Below the pieces are notes generated by a model that saw only the letters and a list, made by a program, of their open reading frames with translations, searched no databases and was not told where the DNA came from. Both the position numbers and the translations under genes were made by a program. A DNA stretch of 53,358 nt. Origin: Thioclava sp. JE_KL1. Its GTDB lineage: Bacteria > Pseudomonadota > Alphaproteobacteria > Rhodobacterales > Rhodobacteraceae. Where the stretch lies: NCBI RefSeq assembly GCF_009296265.1, contig NZ_WBJS01000013.1, forward strand, positions 1 to 53,358, written 5' to 3'. This document shows, in pieces, positions 41,807-50,461 of the stretch. Every line of letters begins with the position of its first letter. The first letter of the stretch is position 1.

Positions 41807-43739
41807 GCGCACGCGCGACCGCCGCACTCAACGTCGAGAGAGAATAGGGCTTCGTGAGCAATTCCACCTCGCGTTCGGCTTCGGGGCGCCCGGAGAAGTG
41901 CTCGGACGTATGGCCAGAGGTCAGAAGGACGGGCAATGCGGGATCGCGGGCGCGGGCGCGATCGACAAGGTCGAAGCCCGAAAAGGTGCCGGGCAGCACG
42001 ACGTCGGAAAACAGTAGCTCGACCGGCTCGCCCGCCTCGATCTGCTCCAGCGCCTCGGACGCGTTCGCGGCCTCGATCACCGCGTAGCCCAGAGCCTCCA
42101 GCCGGTCGAGAACCGCCTCGCGTACGAGCGGATCGTCCTCGACCACCAGCACCAGCTGACCATCGCCCATTCGCAGTGCGTCGTGATGGTCGGCAGGCGC
42201 GGGTGTGGGCTCCCCCTCGGTCTCGGGCAGATAGAGCGTGATCGTGGTGCCTTTGTCGGGGGCGGTGTCGATGTGTAGAAACCCGCCCGCCCGCGCGATC
42301 GAACTCGCCACGCTGGTCAGACCGAGCCCGTTCCCGACCTGCGCATCCTTGGTGGTGAAAAACGGATCGAGAGCCTGCCTGCGCACGTCCGGGGTCATGC
42401 CTTGCCCGGTATCGGTCACGCTCACCGTGAGGAAGCAGCCCGGCCGCGCGCCGTCGATCTCGGCGGCCTGATGCGCGTCAAACCGCGCGCAGCCGGTCTG
42501 AATGGTGATCGTACCGGTGGCCGTCATCGCGTCACGCGCATTGATGACGAGATTGAGCAGCGCGCCGTCCAACTCCCCGCAATCCATGTAGATCTGGCCA
42601 TGATCGGCGCCGGGCAAGAGACGCAGATGCACCTGTTCGCCCAGCACACGCTCCAGCAGCGTCCATGTCTCGGCGAGCTGCGCATCGAGGTCGAAGCACA
42701 CCGGTTTCGGGGTCCGCGCACCGGCAAGCGCCAGAAGACGCTGATTGAACCCAGCGCCGATCTGCGTCGCGTCGATTGCGCGTTCCAGATGGGTGCGCGC
42801 GATATCTGCCCTCTCGGCGCGCGATGCGAGCTCCAGATTGGACAGGATGACGGTCAGCAAGTTGTTGAAATCATGCGCAATCAGGCCTGCCATCCTGCCC
42901 ACGGTTTCCAGCCGCTGCGCCTGTACCAGCGCCTCCGATATCCGCGCGCGCTCCGTGCGATCGAGGATCGCGCCGACGACGCCCAGCGGACGGGGCGGGT
43001 CGCAGGTCTCGTCGAAACGGATATTGCCGCGCAACTCGATCACCTTGGGCTCGGCGCTATCGGCGAGCTTGAACTCGATCGAGAACTTTCGGCTGCCCGT
43101 CGGGTCCAGCGCCGCGCGATAGACCGCGTCGAACTGCGCACGATCCTCCGGCGCGGCGAGGGCGAGCCATTTCTCGTAGCTGTCGGGCACCTCCTGCGTC
43201 TCCAGAAGCTGCCGGGCGGATCCGGTCGCGAGGAATGCATCACGGTCGAAATCCACCTCGAACAGGGCGATCCCGGCGGCATCCATCGCCTCGGCGATCC
43301 GTTCCGCGCGCAGGGCGGTCGGCGGCTGCGAGCCCTTCCCGGCGCTGATATCCTCGATGATGAGGATAATCCCCGCGACGCCGCCGTCGCGGTGGATCGG
43401 TGCGGTAATCCAGCGGTTCCGGATCACACGCCCATCGGGGAGCGTCGTCCGGGTCTCGTCGCATTGCACAACCTCTCCGGCGAGCGCCTTATCGCGCGCG
43501 GCGGGGTAGCCCTCTGGCAGCCAGGGCAGCAGGTCGCCGTCACCCGGTTCGCTCGCGCCGGAGAGATCGACGCCGTAGGTCTCCTGAAACGCCGCCGAGG
43601 TCGCAACCAGACGCATCGCGGTGTCGAACACCGCGACCGGGATCGGCATCAGAGAGATCATGTCTCCCACACCATCGGCAAGCGCCGCGCGCGAGGCACG
43701 CGTCTTCGGCCCGGTGTCTTCGCGTTTGGAATTTACCAC
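41781..43739 (-). CDS. Hybrid sensor histidine kinase (PAS-PAS-kinase-receiver)
   Basis: A 652-residue protein without membrane segments, so cytosolic. Order: PAS domain (MPIPVAVFDTAMRLVATSAAF), second PAS-like (AAGIALFEVDFDRDAFLA), H-box GLIAHDFNNLLTVI, ATPase N-box LVINARDAM and G-boxes DTGQGMTPDV and GNGLGL, then a C-terminal receiver (LVVEDDPLVREAVL, LFSDVVLPG, LLTSGH, TKPYSL). The N terminus extends to GTG 43781 in frame, but the GTG at 43739 has a GAGGT site and is preferred. It converges with the OmpR-type regulator, sharing 26 bp. Confidence 0.9.
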   Translation of the reverse strand: MVNSKREDTGPKTRASRAALADGVGDMISLMPIPVAVFDTAMRLVATSAAFQETYGVDLSGASEPGDGDLLPWLPEGYPAARDKALAGEVVQCDETRTTLPDGRVIRNRWITAPIHRDGGVAGIILIIEDISAGKGSQPPTALRAERIAEAMDAAGIALFEVDFDRDAFLATGSARQLLETQEVPDSYEKWLALAAPEDRAQFDAVYRAALDPTGSRKFSIEFKLADSAEPKVIELRGNIRFDETCDPPRPLGVVGAILDRTERARISEALVQAQRLETVGRMAGLIAHDFNNLLTVILSNLELASRAERADIARTHLERAIDATQIGAGFNQRLLALAGARTPKPVCFDLDAQLAETWTLLERVLGEQVHLRLLPGADHGQIYMDCGELDGALLNLVINARDAMTATGTITIQTGCARFDAHQAAEIDGARPGCFLTVSVTDTGQGMTPDVRRQALDPFFTTKDAQVGNGLGLTSVASSIARAGGFLHIDTAPDKGTTITLYLPETEGEPTPAPADHHDALRMGDGQLVLVVEDDPLVREAVLDRLEALGYAVIEAANASEALEQIEAGEPVELLFSDVVLPGTFSGFDLVDRARARDPALPVLLTSGHTSEHFSGRPEAEREVELLTKPYSLSTLSAAVARALKPEGPPP

Positions 43740-43898
43740 TGGCGCCACCTCATTTCGCGCTTGGCACCACGCCCTGATCACTCATGAAATCATACTCGGT
43801 TTCGTGTCCCGCCGTGGAGGAAAGACGAAAAAACGCACAAAACTATACCTGCCGGGCCCGCCGCTGAGAGGCAGATCCGGCCTTCCAATTGCGGTCGC

Positions 43899-44333
43899 TC
43901 AGACCGGGGTCGCGTGGCGGTGCTCGCCGAAACCCGCCCCTTGCAGGGAGGTCATGAACAGGTCCTGCACCTGCTTCTGGCTGTCGAATACCGCCTCCGT
44001 CATCTCCTCGGCATATTGCCCCCAGAGGCGGCGATAGAGCGCGGAATAATCGTCGATCGCGCCGGAGTAGAACTCCGACCAGGCGGAGGCGATTGCGGCG
44101 GGATCGCCGGGATTGGACAGACTGGCGAGCAGGGCGCGGTCGCAGGTGATCCGATCGGTGGTGAAGCGCAGCCATTCCTGATTGAGCTGCAACATGCGAT
44201 CGGCCGCCTGAGTTTGCATCGCGACGATCGGGCCAAGCAGTGCCGGGTCCGGCCCGTCTGGCGGTAGCAGGCGTTTCACGAGGTCAGCATAGCCCGCGTT
44301 GGTGCGGGCGATCGCGTCGGATTTGCGTGGCAT
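43899..44333 (-). CDS. Phasin-like granule-associated protein
   Basis: A 144-residue helical protein. The pattern ADRMLQLNQEWLRFTTDRI, then SNPGDPAAIASAWSEFYSGA and SALYRRLWGQYAEEMTEAVF, is typical of phasins that coat polyhydroxyalkanoate granules. The start at 44333 follows GGGAGG. A full FNR-type dyad lies about 69 bp upstream, so low-oxygen induction is likely. No PHA synthase is in the window. Other small helical coat-like roles remain possible. Confidence 0.7.
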   Translation of the reverse strand: MPRKSDAIARTNAGYADLVKRLLPPDGPDPALLGPIVAMQTQAADRMLQLNQEWLRFTTDRITCDRALLASLSNPGDPAAIASAWSEFYSGAIDDYSALYRRLWGQYAEEMTEAVFDSQKQVQDLFMTSLQGAGFGEHRHATPV

Positions 44334-44392
44334 AGGGGCCTCCCGGGATGTGATCTGACACATCGCGAGCTTTGCCGCGCGTGAGGCCGCGC

Positions 44393-44412
44393 GCATTGAC
44401 CACGATCAATGC
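44393..44412. promoter_or_regulatory. FNR/FixK-type box before the phasin gene
   Basis: The core TTGAC-CACG-ATCAA (44396-44409) is flanked by GC and GC so that GCATTGA and TCAATGC form extended arms. It is centred 69 bp before the phasin start. It is one of the two best of the five boxes. Confidence 0.7.
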
Positions 44413-44465
44413 AGGTTGCGCGATGTGTGATCCACCGAGACATTCCGGGCCGGCGCGTCCTCGTT

Positions 44466-45341
44466 CTATCGCTGCCCTCCGCGTGTGGCAAAGTCCGGTG
44501 TGCGCCCGGGCGCATGTCCCTCGGACCCGAGTTTTGAGACGGGTGCTTTTCCGCCCCTGGACCATGTCTCGCGTTGAGACAGGCGCGGTGCGGAATCGGG
44601 CTCGGCAAGGGCCGCGCCGATCCGCTCATTCTGGTATTTCGCAAGCCGACGCAGTCGTCCGAGATCCCTGACTTCGAGATGGTCGGGCGCAAGCAGGCGG
44701 ATCGCGCCGCGCTCTTCGATCTGGTGCAGCGCCCGGCACAGGGTCTCCACCGTCATGTCCAACAGCGACGCCAGATCGCGCCGGGTCAGCACGATGCGAA
44801 TTTGCGGTGTGCTTCCGTCGGGCGCACCGGGGAGTTGTTCGATCAGCCAAAGCGCGAGCCGCTGCACGGTGCTGCGCCCGCGCATTTTCACGACGCTCAA
44901 CTGCAGCTCCTCGAACTGCCGGTTCAGCGCCGAGAGACAGCCGCGGAAGATCTGCGGATGCGTTTGCAGGAAATTGTGCCATGTCTGGCGCGCCATCCAG
45001 CAGATCGCGGTGTCGGTGGCGGCCTCGCTGGAAAACCCGTTCACCTCGCGGTCCGGATCCCCGATCAGGTGCCCCGCGCGCAGGATTTGCAGAACGTATT
45101 CGTCCCCGCCTTCGGTCAGAACGACGACCTTCACCAGCCCGGAGGCGACGATGCCGACCCGTTCCGCCACTTCGCCCTGAGCCGCGATCTCGGCCCCCTG
45201 GTGATAGGTTTCACGATAGCTTCGATGTGCAAAATCGAGGAGCGCTTCGCTCGCGAAGGCGCTACAAAGTCCTGTCTGGCGCGCGATGCAGTCCTCGCAT
45301 TTCGCGTCGACTTGCGGCCGTATGGCCTGAGTGTTGAACAT
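44466..45341 (-). CDS. Crp/Fnr-family regulator with N-terminal Fe-S cysteine cluster
   Basis: A 291-residue regulator. Cysteines at 15, 18, 26 (KCEDCIARQTGLCSAF) and 114 (DTAICWMAR) match the four ligands of an oxygen-labile 4Fe-4S cluster. A cyclic-nucleotide-type beta-roll and dimer helix follow. The HTH (LTRRDLASLLDMTVETLCRA) has E199 and R203 of the FNR ExxSR readout, but Ser is Cys202. The C-terminal 50 residues are an extra, low-complexity tail compared with about 250-residue FNR. The start at 45341 follows a G-run. It is a likely reader of the TTGAC-N4-ATCAA boxes around it. Confidence 0.88.
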   Translation of the reverse strand: MFNTQAIRPQVDAKCEDCIARQTGLCSAFASEALLDFAHRSYRETYHQGAEIAAQGEVAERVGIVASGLVKVVVLTEGGDEYVLQILRAGHLIGDPDREVNGFSSEAATDTAICWMARQTWHNFLQTHPQIFRGCLSALNRQFEELQLSVVKMRGRSTVQRLALWLIEQLPGAPDGSTPQIRIVLTRRDLASLLDMTVETLCRALHQIEERGAIRLLAPDHLEVRDLGRLRRLAKYQNERIGAALAEPDSAPRLSQRETWSRGGKAPVSKLGSEGHAPGRTPDFATRGGQR

Positions 45342-45489
45342 ATTCCCCCCCTTTATGCCCCCCGATCGATGGCAGTGGTCGGGCAACACGCGTCTTTTGT
45401 GACTGCAGGAATCTTGCCGCCTCAGGGGCCATCTGTCAGGCGAGAAATTGTAGAGAAATGTAGATTCCCGAAATATGAGAGGCATTTCG

Positions 45490-45504
45490 CGCAATAATAT
45501 TGCG
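45490..45504. promoter_or_regulatory. 15-bp dyad upstream of the FNR-type gene
   Basis: CGCAATA (45490-45496), one central A, TATTGCG (45498-45504). It is a perfect symmetric element in an A/T-richer patch, about 149 bp from the start codon. It does not match the FNR consensus, so another regulator is implied. Confidence 0.4.
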
Positions 45505-45909
45505 TATCGTGGCGCGCTGGCTGACCTGCGGTGTGCCATCGGCGGAGTTTTGAAATGCGCATGAAAACGGCCCCGCCGGCCGAGCCTTGGGGACAGACGC
45601 GCGGTGGCCGGCGGGTTTCGCGAAAGGCTCTTCGAGCGGACTCGAACGGGTGAGGTAGCCCCAACCCTCCGCGAATGTCCAAGTATACCCCCGCGCGGCG
45701 CGCGCGGCATTATTGGGCGTCAATCGCAGCCATGACTGCGCAGGTTGCGGCCCTTGGCGCATGTTGCGCATCAGCGCTCGGGTTTCGGTCCGTGCTCCGA
45801 CCCAGTTCAGTGCCTTAAGTGTGAAAAGACGTGTTGCCCCTCCGGGCGCCTTGCGTGGATTGGCAAAACCCTGCCCAGAGAGCGCACCGAACCGGGTCTG
45901 CGCGGTTCG

Positions 45910-45927
45910 CATTGACGGCGGTCAATG
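45910..45927. promoter_or_regulatory. FNR/FixK-type box before the small HTH gene
   Basis: CATTGAC-GGCG-GTCAATG is perfectly symmetric over 7-base arms and contains the TTGAC-N4-GTCAA core. The centre is about 73 bp before the start at 45992. Confidence 0.75.
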
Positions 45928-45991
45928 GCGCGGCGGGCCGGATGCGGTTTAGCTGAACGGGCCTCATAGCCAAGCTCGAAGGAGTGTGCGG

Positions 45992-46315
45992 ATGTTTCGT
46001 TGGATCACCCCAGAAAACAGCCCTGACCTTCTCCCGCTGCCGCGTAAGCCACGGCAGGACAGCCGCGCGACGAAGACCATTCCCTGGCCTTTGTCGGGCG
46101 CGCGCGTTGAGAAAACGGGACCGGATCGCGCGCTGGAAGTCTCGGCGCTGAGCGATCTCGGCCTCTCGACGCAGGAAATCGCGCGCTATCTCGGTCTCGC
46201 CCTGCAAGAGGTCGTCCGGCTGCAAGAGGCGGATCTCGACCTTGGCGCAAGTCTCGACAACAACATGACCCCGGTCTATCGCACCCACGCGAAGGGGATG
46301 CGCCGCGTGGGCTGA
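45992..46315 (+). CDS. Small HTH-like protein, unrecognised, FNR-box controlled
   Basis: A 107-residue protein I do not recognise. The first 45 residues are basic and proline-rich. A predicted helix-turn-helix (SALSDLGLSTQEIARYLGLA, about 49-68) follows, with a short tail. A GAAGGAG site precedes ATG 45992; an in-frame GTG at 45986 is too close to that site. The upstream perfect FNR-type dyad suggests oxygen-linked control. The HTH resembles sigma-region-4 or LuxR-like helices, but this is a weak call. Confidence 0.6.
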   Translation: MFRWITPENSPDLLPLPRKPRQDSRATKTIPWPLSGARVEKTGPDRALEVSALSDLGLSTQEIARYLGLALQEVVRLQEADLDLGASLDNNMTPVYRTHAKGMRRVG

Positions 46316-46331
46316 GCGGGCGGCGCGGCGA

Positions 46332-47300
46332 TCAACGGCGGGTCATGGTCACCGCCATCTGGCAGAGGATCTCGAACATCACCGAGACGCCGAGGAAAGC
46401 GGTCGCGCCGGAGGCGTCGAAGGGCGGGGAGACTTCGACCAGATCGGCGCCGACGATGTTGACCCCGTCGAGCAGGCGGATCACCTGCAGCGCCTGATAG
46501 GAATTGGGGCCGCCAACCTCAGGCGTGCCTGTTCCGGGGGCGAAGGCCGGGTCGACGAAGTCGATATCGTAGGAGAGATAGGTGGCTTTGGTGCCGACGA
46601 TCTCGCGCGCCTCGGCCATCACATCCTCGACGCCGCGGGCGTGGAATTCCTCGATCGGGATCACGCGCACGCCGACGCTATCGGCGAAATCGCGGTCCTC
46701 GCTGTCATAGGTCGAGCCACGAATGCCGATCTGCACCACGCGTTTCGGATCAAGCAGCCCCTCTTCGATGGCGCGGCGGAACGGCGTGCCGTGGGTGTAC
46801 ATGTTGCCGCCGAAATAGCTGTGGAACAGGTCGGTATGGCTGTCGAAATGCACCATGCCGAGCGGCTCGGGCGTGCCCAGCGCGCGCAGGATCGGCAGCG
46901 AATTGAGGTGGTCGCCACCCGCCGTGATCGGGCGGATGCCATGCGCGCGGACGGTCTCGAAGAACCGGGTGATCCGGTCCATCGCGTCCTGAATGTCGGC
47001 CGGGTTGGGGGCCACATCGCCGAGATCGGCGCAGTTGACCATCTCGAAGGGGCGCACGCCGGTCGCGCCGTTCTGCGCCCGGATCATCGTCGAGAGATCG
47101 CGCAGCTGGCGCGGCCCGTGGCGCGGGCCGGGACGGTTGGTGGTGCCGGAATCCCAGGGGCTGCCGATGAACCCGACCTGCACATCCTTCAGGCGCGGAT
47201 TGTCGAGTTCGACATGCGGCAGGCGCATGAAGGTCGGCACGCCCGCAAAGCGCGGCAGATCGAAGCCGGAAACCGGGTGGAAATAGGAATCGCTGGACAT
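46332..47300 (-). CDS. Ureohydrolase (agmatinase/arginase family), guanidinopropionase/guanidinobutyrase-like
   Basis: A 322-residue Mn-dependent hydrolase releasing urea from a guanidino group. Metal-ligand motifs are seen: GGDHLNSLPI, VHFDSHTD (DAHxD with Ser) and SYDIDFVDPAFAPGTGTPE. Wording (RFAGVPTFMRLP, THGTPFRRAIEEGLLDP, VEVSPPFDASGATAFLG) is nearer to guanidinopropionase GpuA/guanidinobutyrase than to SpeB agmatinase, from memory of those sequences. It ends an operon headed by a NitT/TauT-type importer and two SDRs, so the substrate may be an imported guanidino alcohol or acid. Confidence 0.85.
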   Translation of the reverse strand: MSSDSYFHPVSGFDLPRFAGVPTFMRLPHVELDNPRLKDVQVGFIGSPWDSGTTNRPGPRHGPRQLRDLSTMIRAQNGATGVRPFEMVNCADLGDVAPNPADIQDAMDRITRFFETVRAHGIRPITAGGDHLNSLPILRALGTPEPLGMVHFDSHTDLFHSYFGGNMYTHGTPFRRAIEEGLLDPKRVVQIGIRGSTYDSEDRDFADSVGVRVIPIEEFHARGVEDVMAEAREIVGTKATYLSYDIDFVDPAFAPGTGTPEVGGPNSYQALQVIRLLDGVNIVGADLVEVSPPFDASGATAFLGVSVMFEILCQMAVTMTRR

Positions 47301-47313
47301 GGGGTCGCTCCTG

Positions 47314-48045
47314 TCAGGTCATGACACTGCCACCGTTCACGCCGAAGCATTGACCGGTGATGAAATTGCTCTGCGGGCCTGCGAGATAGCAGGCCATCGC
47401 GGCGATATCCTCAGGCTGACCGAACCGGGCGAGCGGCGTCGCCATGTCGATTGCCAGCTGTTCGGGGCTCATCGAGGCGGGGCTCGTCATATCGGTCTCG
47501 ATCGAGCCCGGCGCGATGGCGTTGACGAGGATCTTCGGCGCCAGCTCGCGCGCGAGCGTCCGGGTCAGCGCGATGATCGCGCCCTTCGAGGCCGTATAGG
47601 CGGACATTTCCTCGCGGCCCAGAAAGCCCAGGTCGCTTGCGATATTGATGATCCGGCCTTCCTCGGTGCGGCGCACGAAAGCGCGCGACGCAAGGAAGGT
47701 GCCGCGCAGGTTTACCGCGATCACCCGGTCGAATTCGTCGATCTTCGTCTCGGCAATCGGGCTCTCGCGCAGGATGCCCGCGTTGTTCACGAGAATGTCG
47801 ATCCGCCCGAACCGGGACATGACGGCGTCGAACATCCCCTCGACCTGTGCCTCGTCGGAGACATCGGCGGGCAGAGATTCCGCCTCGGTCAGCTTTTGAA
47901 GCTCGGCCAGCGTGTCGTGCGCCTGCGCGTCGTCGGGATGGCAGAAGGCGACTTTCGCGCCCAGTTCGGCCAGCGCGAGCGCTATGGCGCGCCCGATCCC
48001 GCGCGAGCCGCCGGTGACCAGTGCGACTTTTCCCTGAAGGCTCAT
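47314..48045 (-). CDS. SDR oxidoreductase, FabG-like
   Basis: A 243-residue classical SDR: TGGSRGIGRAIALALAELG, NNAGILRES, YTASK, and the ending TGQCFGVNGGSVM. FabG-like wording does not mean fatty-acid synthesis here; the operon context points to oxidation of an imported compound. The ATG at 48045 overlaps the stop of the upstream SDR (ATGA). A 13-bp gap separates it from the ureohydrolase. Confidence 0.88.
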   Translation of the reverse strand: MSLQGKVALVTGGSRGIGRAIALALAELGAKVAFCHPDDAQAHDTLAELQKLTEAESLPADVSDEAQVEGMFDAVMSRFGRIDILVNNAGILRESPIAETKIDEFDRVIAVNLRGTFLASRAFVRRTEEGRIINIASDLGFLGREEMSAYTASKGAIIALTRTLARELAPKILVNAIAPGSIETDMTSPASMSPEQLAIDMATPLARFGQPEDIAAMACYLAGPQSNFITGQCFGVNGGSVMT

Positions 48046-48809
48046 GACATTACCTCGCCGCGGTCGACGTTGAGCGCCTGACCGGTGATATTCGCGCCTG
48101 CCTCGGACGCGAGGAACATGTAGGGATCGGCCATATCGGCGGGTACCATCAGCCCGTCGATCGCTTGCGCGGCCATGATCTCGGCTTCGACCTCGGCCTC
48201 GCTGCGGCCGCTGGATTCCGCCAGCTCCCGCAGCGAATTGGCCGCCGGTCCGGTTTTCACCCAGCCGGGGCAGATCGCGTTGACGCGGATGCCGCGGGGG
48301 CCCAGTTCCTGCGCCCATGTCCGGGTCAGGCCCAGAAGCGCGTGTTTGCTCGCGACATAGGCCGAGAAGCCCGGCACGGCGGTGCGCGCCCAGATCGAGG
48401 CGGTGTTCAGGATGCGCCCGCCCTCGGGGATGCGCGAGATCAGCGCGTCGGTCACGTTCTGCGTGCCGGTGATGTTGATCGCCACGATCCGCTCAAAGGT
48501 GGCGTTGCCCAACGGGTTCGCACCGTTGAGCGGGGTGGGGCGCTCGAGGCCTGCATTGTTCACCAGCACATCGACGCGTTCGATATCGGCCAGCGCTTCG
48601 GTCACCATCGCGGCGTCTGCGATATCGCAGCGGATCGCGCGGACCTTGCCGGGCAGGCTTTCGGCAGCGTCATAGATCGCCTCGGTCTCGGACAGGATGA
48701 TCAGATTGGCGCCCGCGCGCGCGAAGCCTTCGGCAATGCCATAGCCGATCCCGCTCGAAGCGCCGGTGACCAGAACGGTCTTGCCGGTGAAGTCGAATGT
48801 CACGCTCAT
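48042..48809 (-). CDS. SDR oxidoreductase
   Basis: A 255-residue classical SDR with TGASSGIGYGIAEGFARAG, NNAGLERPTPLNG, the serine in NTASIWARTA, YVASK, and a C terminus NITGQALNVDRGEVMS. Wording is close to sugar or polyol dehydrogenases. It overlaps the ATPase gene by ATGA and the next SDR by ATGA, so all three are translationally coupled. Two consecutive SDRs imply two hydroxyl oxidations or one epimerising pair. Confidence 0.88.
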   Translation of the reverse strand: MSVTFDFTGKTVLVTGASSGIGYGIAEGFARAGANLIILSETEAIYDAAESLPGKVRAIRCDIADAAMVTEALADIERVDVLVNNAGLERPTPLNGANPLGNATFERIVAINITGTQNVTDALISRIPEGGRILNTASIWARTAVPGFSAYVASKHALLGLTRTWAQELGPRGIRVNAICPGWVKTGPAANSLRELAESSGRSEAEVEAEIMAAQAIDGLMVPADMADPYMFLASEAGANITGQALNVDRGEVMS

Positions 48810-49606
48810 TCCTTGCCGCGTCCTTCCTCTCGCATCAGCCGCATCAGATGGGCCTCCAGATCGGAGTAGCCGTCGAGTTTCACGGCCCTTTCCTTGTCGG
48901 CGATGCGTGCGCCTTGCTTGAATTCCGGCACGATCACCTCTTTCACACGGCCCGGATGGCTCGAGAGAAAAACGATCTTGTCGGCGAGGAAGATCGCTTC
49001 CTCGAGATCGTGGGTGACGATCACCATCGTCGTGTTGGTCTTCTCGGCGACTTCGATCATCAGCTCCTGCATCAGCCAGCGGGTCTCGGCATCGAGCGCA
49101 CCGAAGGGCTCGTCCATCAGCAGCACTTCCGGGTCGTTGGCCAGCGTGCGCGCGATGGCCACGCGCTGACGCATTCCGCCCGAGAGCTGCGACGGGTAGG
49201 CCTCCGCGAATTTCCCGAGGCCGACGAGATTGATGAAGCGTTCCGCGCGTTCGCGGCGCTCGGCGGCCGGGACGCCGTTGATCTGCATCCCGAACTCGAC
49301 ATTCTTGCGCACCGTCAGCCAGTCGAAGGAGGTATAGGCCTGAAAGACCATGCCCCGGTCGCGGCCCGGTCCCTCGACGCGGCGGCCGCCGATGACGATC
49401 TCGCCGCCGCTCGGGGTCTCGAGCCCTGCGATCATGCGTAGGATCGTCGATTTCCCGCAGCCCGACGGGCCGAGCAGGACGCAGATGGAGTTGCGTTCGA
49501 CGGTGAAGCCCGCGCCCTCGACAGCGACCAGCTTGCGGCCGCCCGAGAGTTCGAATTCCTTCGAGATCTCGCGGATTTCCAATGCGGTTTCGGCACTCAT
49601 GGTCAC
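48806..49606 (-). CDS. NitT/TauT-family ABC transporter ATP-binding protein
   Basis: A 266-residue ATPase: Walker A LLGPSGCGKSTIL, Q-loop GMVFQAYTSFDWLTV, signature QLSGGMRQRVAIARTL, Walker B EVLLMDEPFGALD and H-loop VIVTHDLEEAIFLAD. The DWLTV and EAIFLAD wording is typical of SsuB/TauB-type importers for sulfonates, nitrate or small nitrogen compounds. It overlaps the permease gene by four bases. Confidence 0.93.
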   Translation of the reverse strand: MTMSAETALEIREISKEFELSGGRKLVAVEGAGFTVERNSICVLLGPSGCGKSTILRMIAGLETPSGGEIVIGGRRVEGPGRDRGMVFQAYTSFDWLTVRKNVEFGMQINGVPAAERRERAERFINLVGLGKFAEAYPSQLSGGMRQRVAIARTLANDPEVLLMDEPFGALDAETRWLMQELMIEVAEKTNTTMVIVTHDLEEAIFLADKIVFLSSHPGRVKEVIVPEFKQGARIADKERAVKLDGYSDLEAHLMRLMREEGRGKE

Positions 49607-50403
49607 GCCTTTCTCAGATAGGGGAAGGCCCAGCGGTGCAGGGCGGAGAAAGTGAGGTCGAAGAGCAGCCCCAGCACCCCGATCACGACGATCCCCGACA
49701 GGATCTCATCGGTGTTCAGGAAGCGCCGCGCGCGCATCATCATCGCGCCGATACCGGTGGTGGAGGCGACGATCTCGGCGATCACCAGATAGGTCCAGGT
49801 CATCGCCAGCATCTGGCGCATCGCGGTCACGATATCGGGCAGCACGGCGGGGAAGATCACCCGGGCCACGACCTTGTGGCGCGGTGCGCCCAGCGTCAGG
49901 GCGGTCTCGACCAGCTCCTCGCGCACATTCTTGGTGTGATCCATGATCAGGGTGATCAGGAAGAAGATCACGCCGAGGAACAGCAGCGCCAGTTTCGGGG
50001 CCTCGCCGGTCCCGAACCACATCAGCAGGATCGGGATGAAGGACGGCGCGGGGAGGTAGCGCCAGGCCGAGACGAAGGGGGCGAAGAAGGCCTCGATCGC
50101 GGGGAAGGAGCCCATCATCACGCCCAGCGGCACCGCGACCGCACTGGCCAGCGCGAAGGCGATCAGCACGCGGCTGATGGAGATCAGGACGTCGCTGCCG
50201 AACCCGCGGCTGAAGAACAGATCGAAGGTGGTCGCGAAGACCTGTTGCGGGGCGGGGACGAGAAGCGGGTTCACCAAGCCGCTGGCCGAGGCGACGATCC
50301 AGATGCCGAAGAACAGCACCCAGATGGCGAGCGCGGAAAGCAGCTTCTGACGGCGGCTCACGGGCTTGCGCAGCTGGAGAAAGGGGGTGGGTCGGGCGCT
50401 CAA
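49603..50403 (-). CDS. NitT/TauT-family ABC transporter permease
   Basis: A 266-residue membrane protein with about six hydrophobic helices and the inner-membrane-component motif: EELVETALTLGAPRHKVVAR, followed by IFPAVLPDIVTAMRQMLA. The N-terminal half has GVMMGSFPAIEAFFAPFVSA and RYLPAPSFIPILLMWFG, standard for TauC/SsuC. It pairs with the overlapping ATPase gene and the binding protein 58 bp upstream. Confidence 0.92.
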   Translation of the reverse strand: MSARPTPFLQLRKPVSRRQKLLSALAIWVLFFGIWIVASASGLVNPLLVPAPQQVFATTFDLFFSRGFGSDVLISISRVLIAFALASAVAVPLGVMMGSFPAIEAFFAPFVSAWRYLPAPSFIPILLMWFGTGEAPKLALLFLGVIFFLITLIMDHTKNVREELVETALTLGAPRHKVVARVIFPAVLPDIVTAMRQMLAMTWTYLVIAEIVASTTGIGAMMMRARRFLNTDEILSGIVVIGVLGLLFDLTFSALHRWAFPYLRKA

Positions 50404-50461
50404 GGTAGATGCTCCGGCTTGGGGGAAGGGAAGCGCCGGGGATCGGCGCTTCCCGAGGGGT

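Larger units (their letters stand above)
45342..45991. other. 650-bp control region between fnr-like and small HTH gene
   Basis: No gene is supported here; a 158-codon minus-strand frame lacks a ribosome site and familiar wording. It contains a dyad CGCAATA-A-TATTGCG (45490-45504) about 150 bp before the regulator gene and the FNR-type box at 45910-45927. Confidence 0.45.

Noticed and set aside
45436-45912. 158-codon minus-strand frame in the FNR intergenic region
   Set aside because: No recognisable domain or ribosome site, and its start coincides with the FNR-type box.
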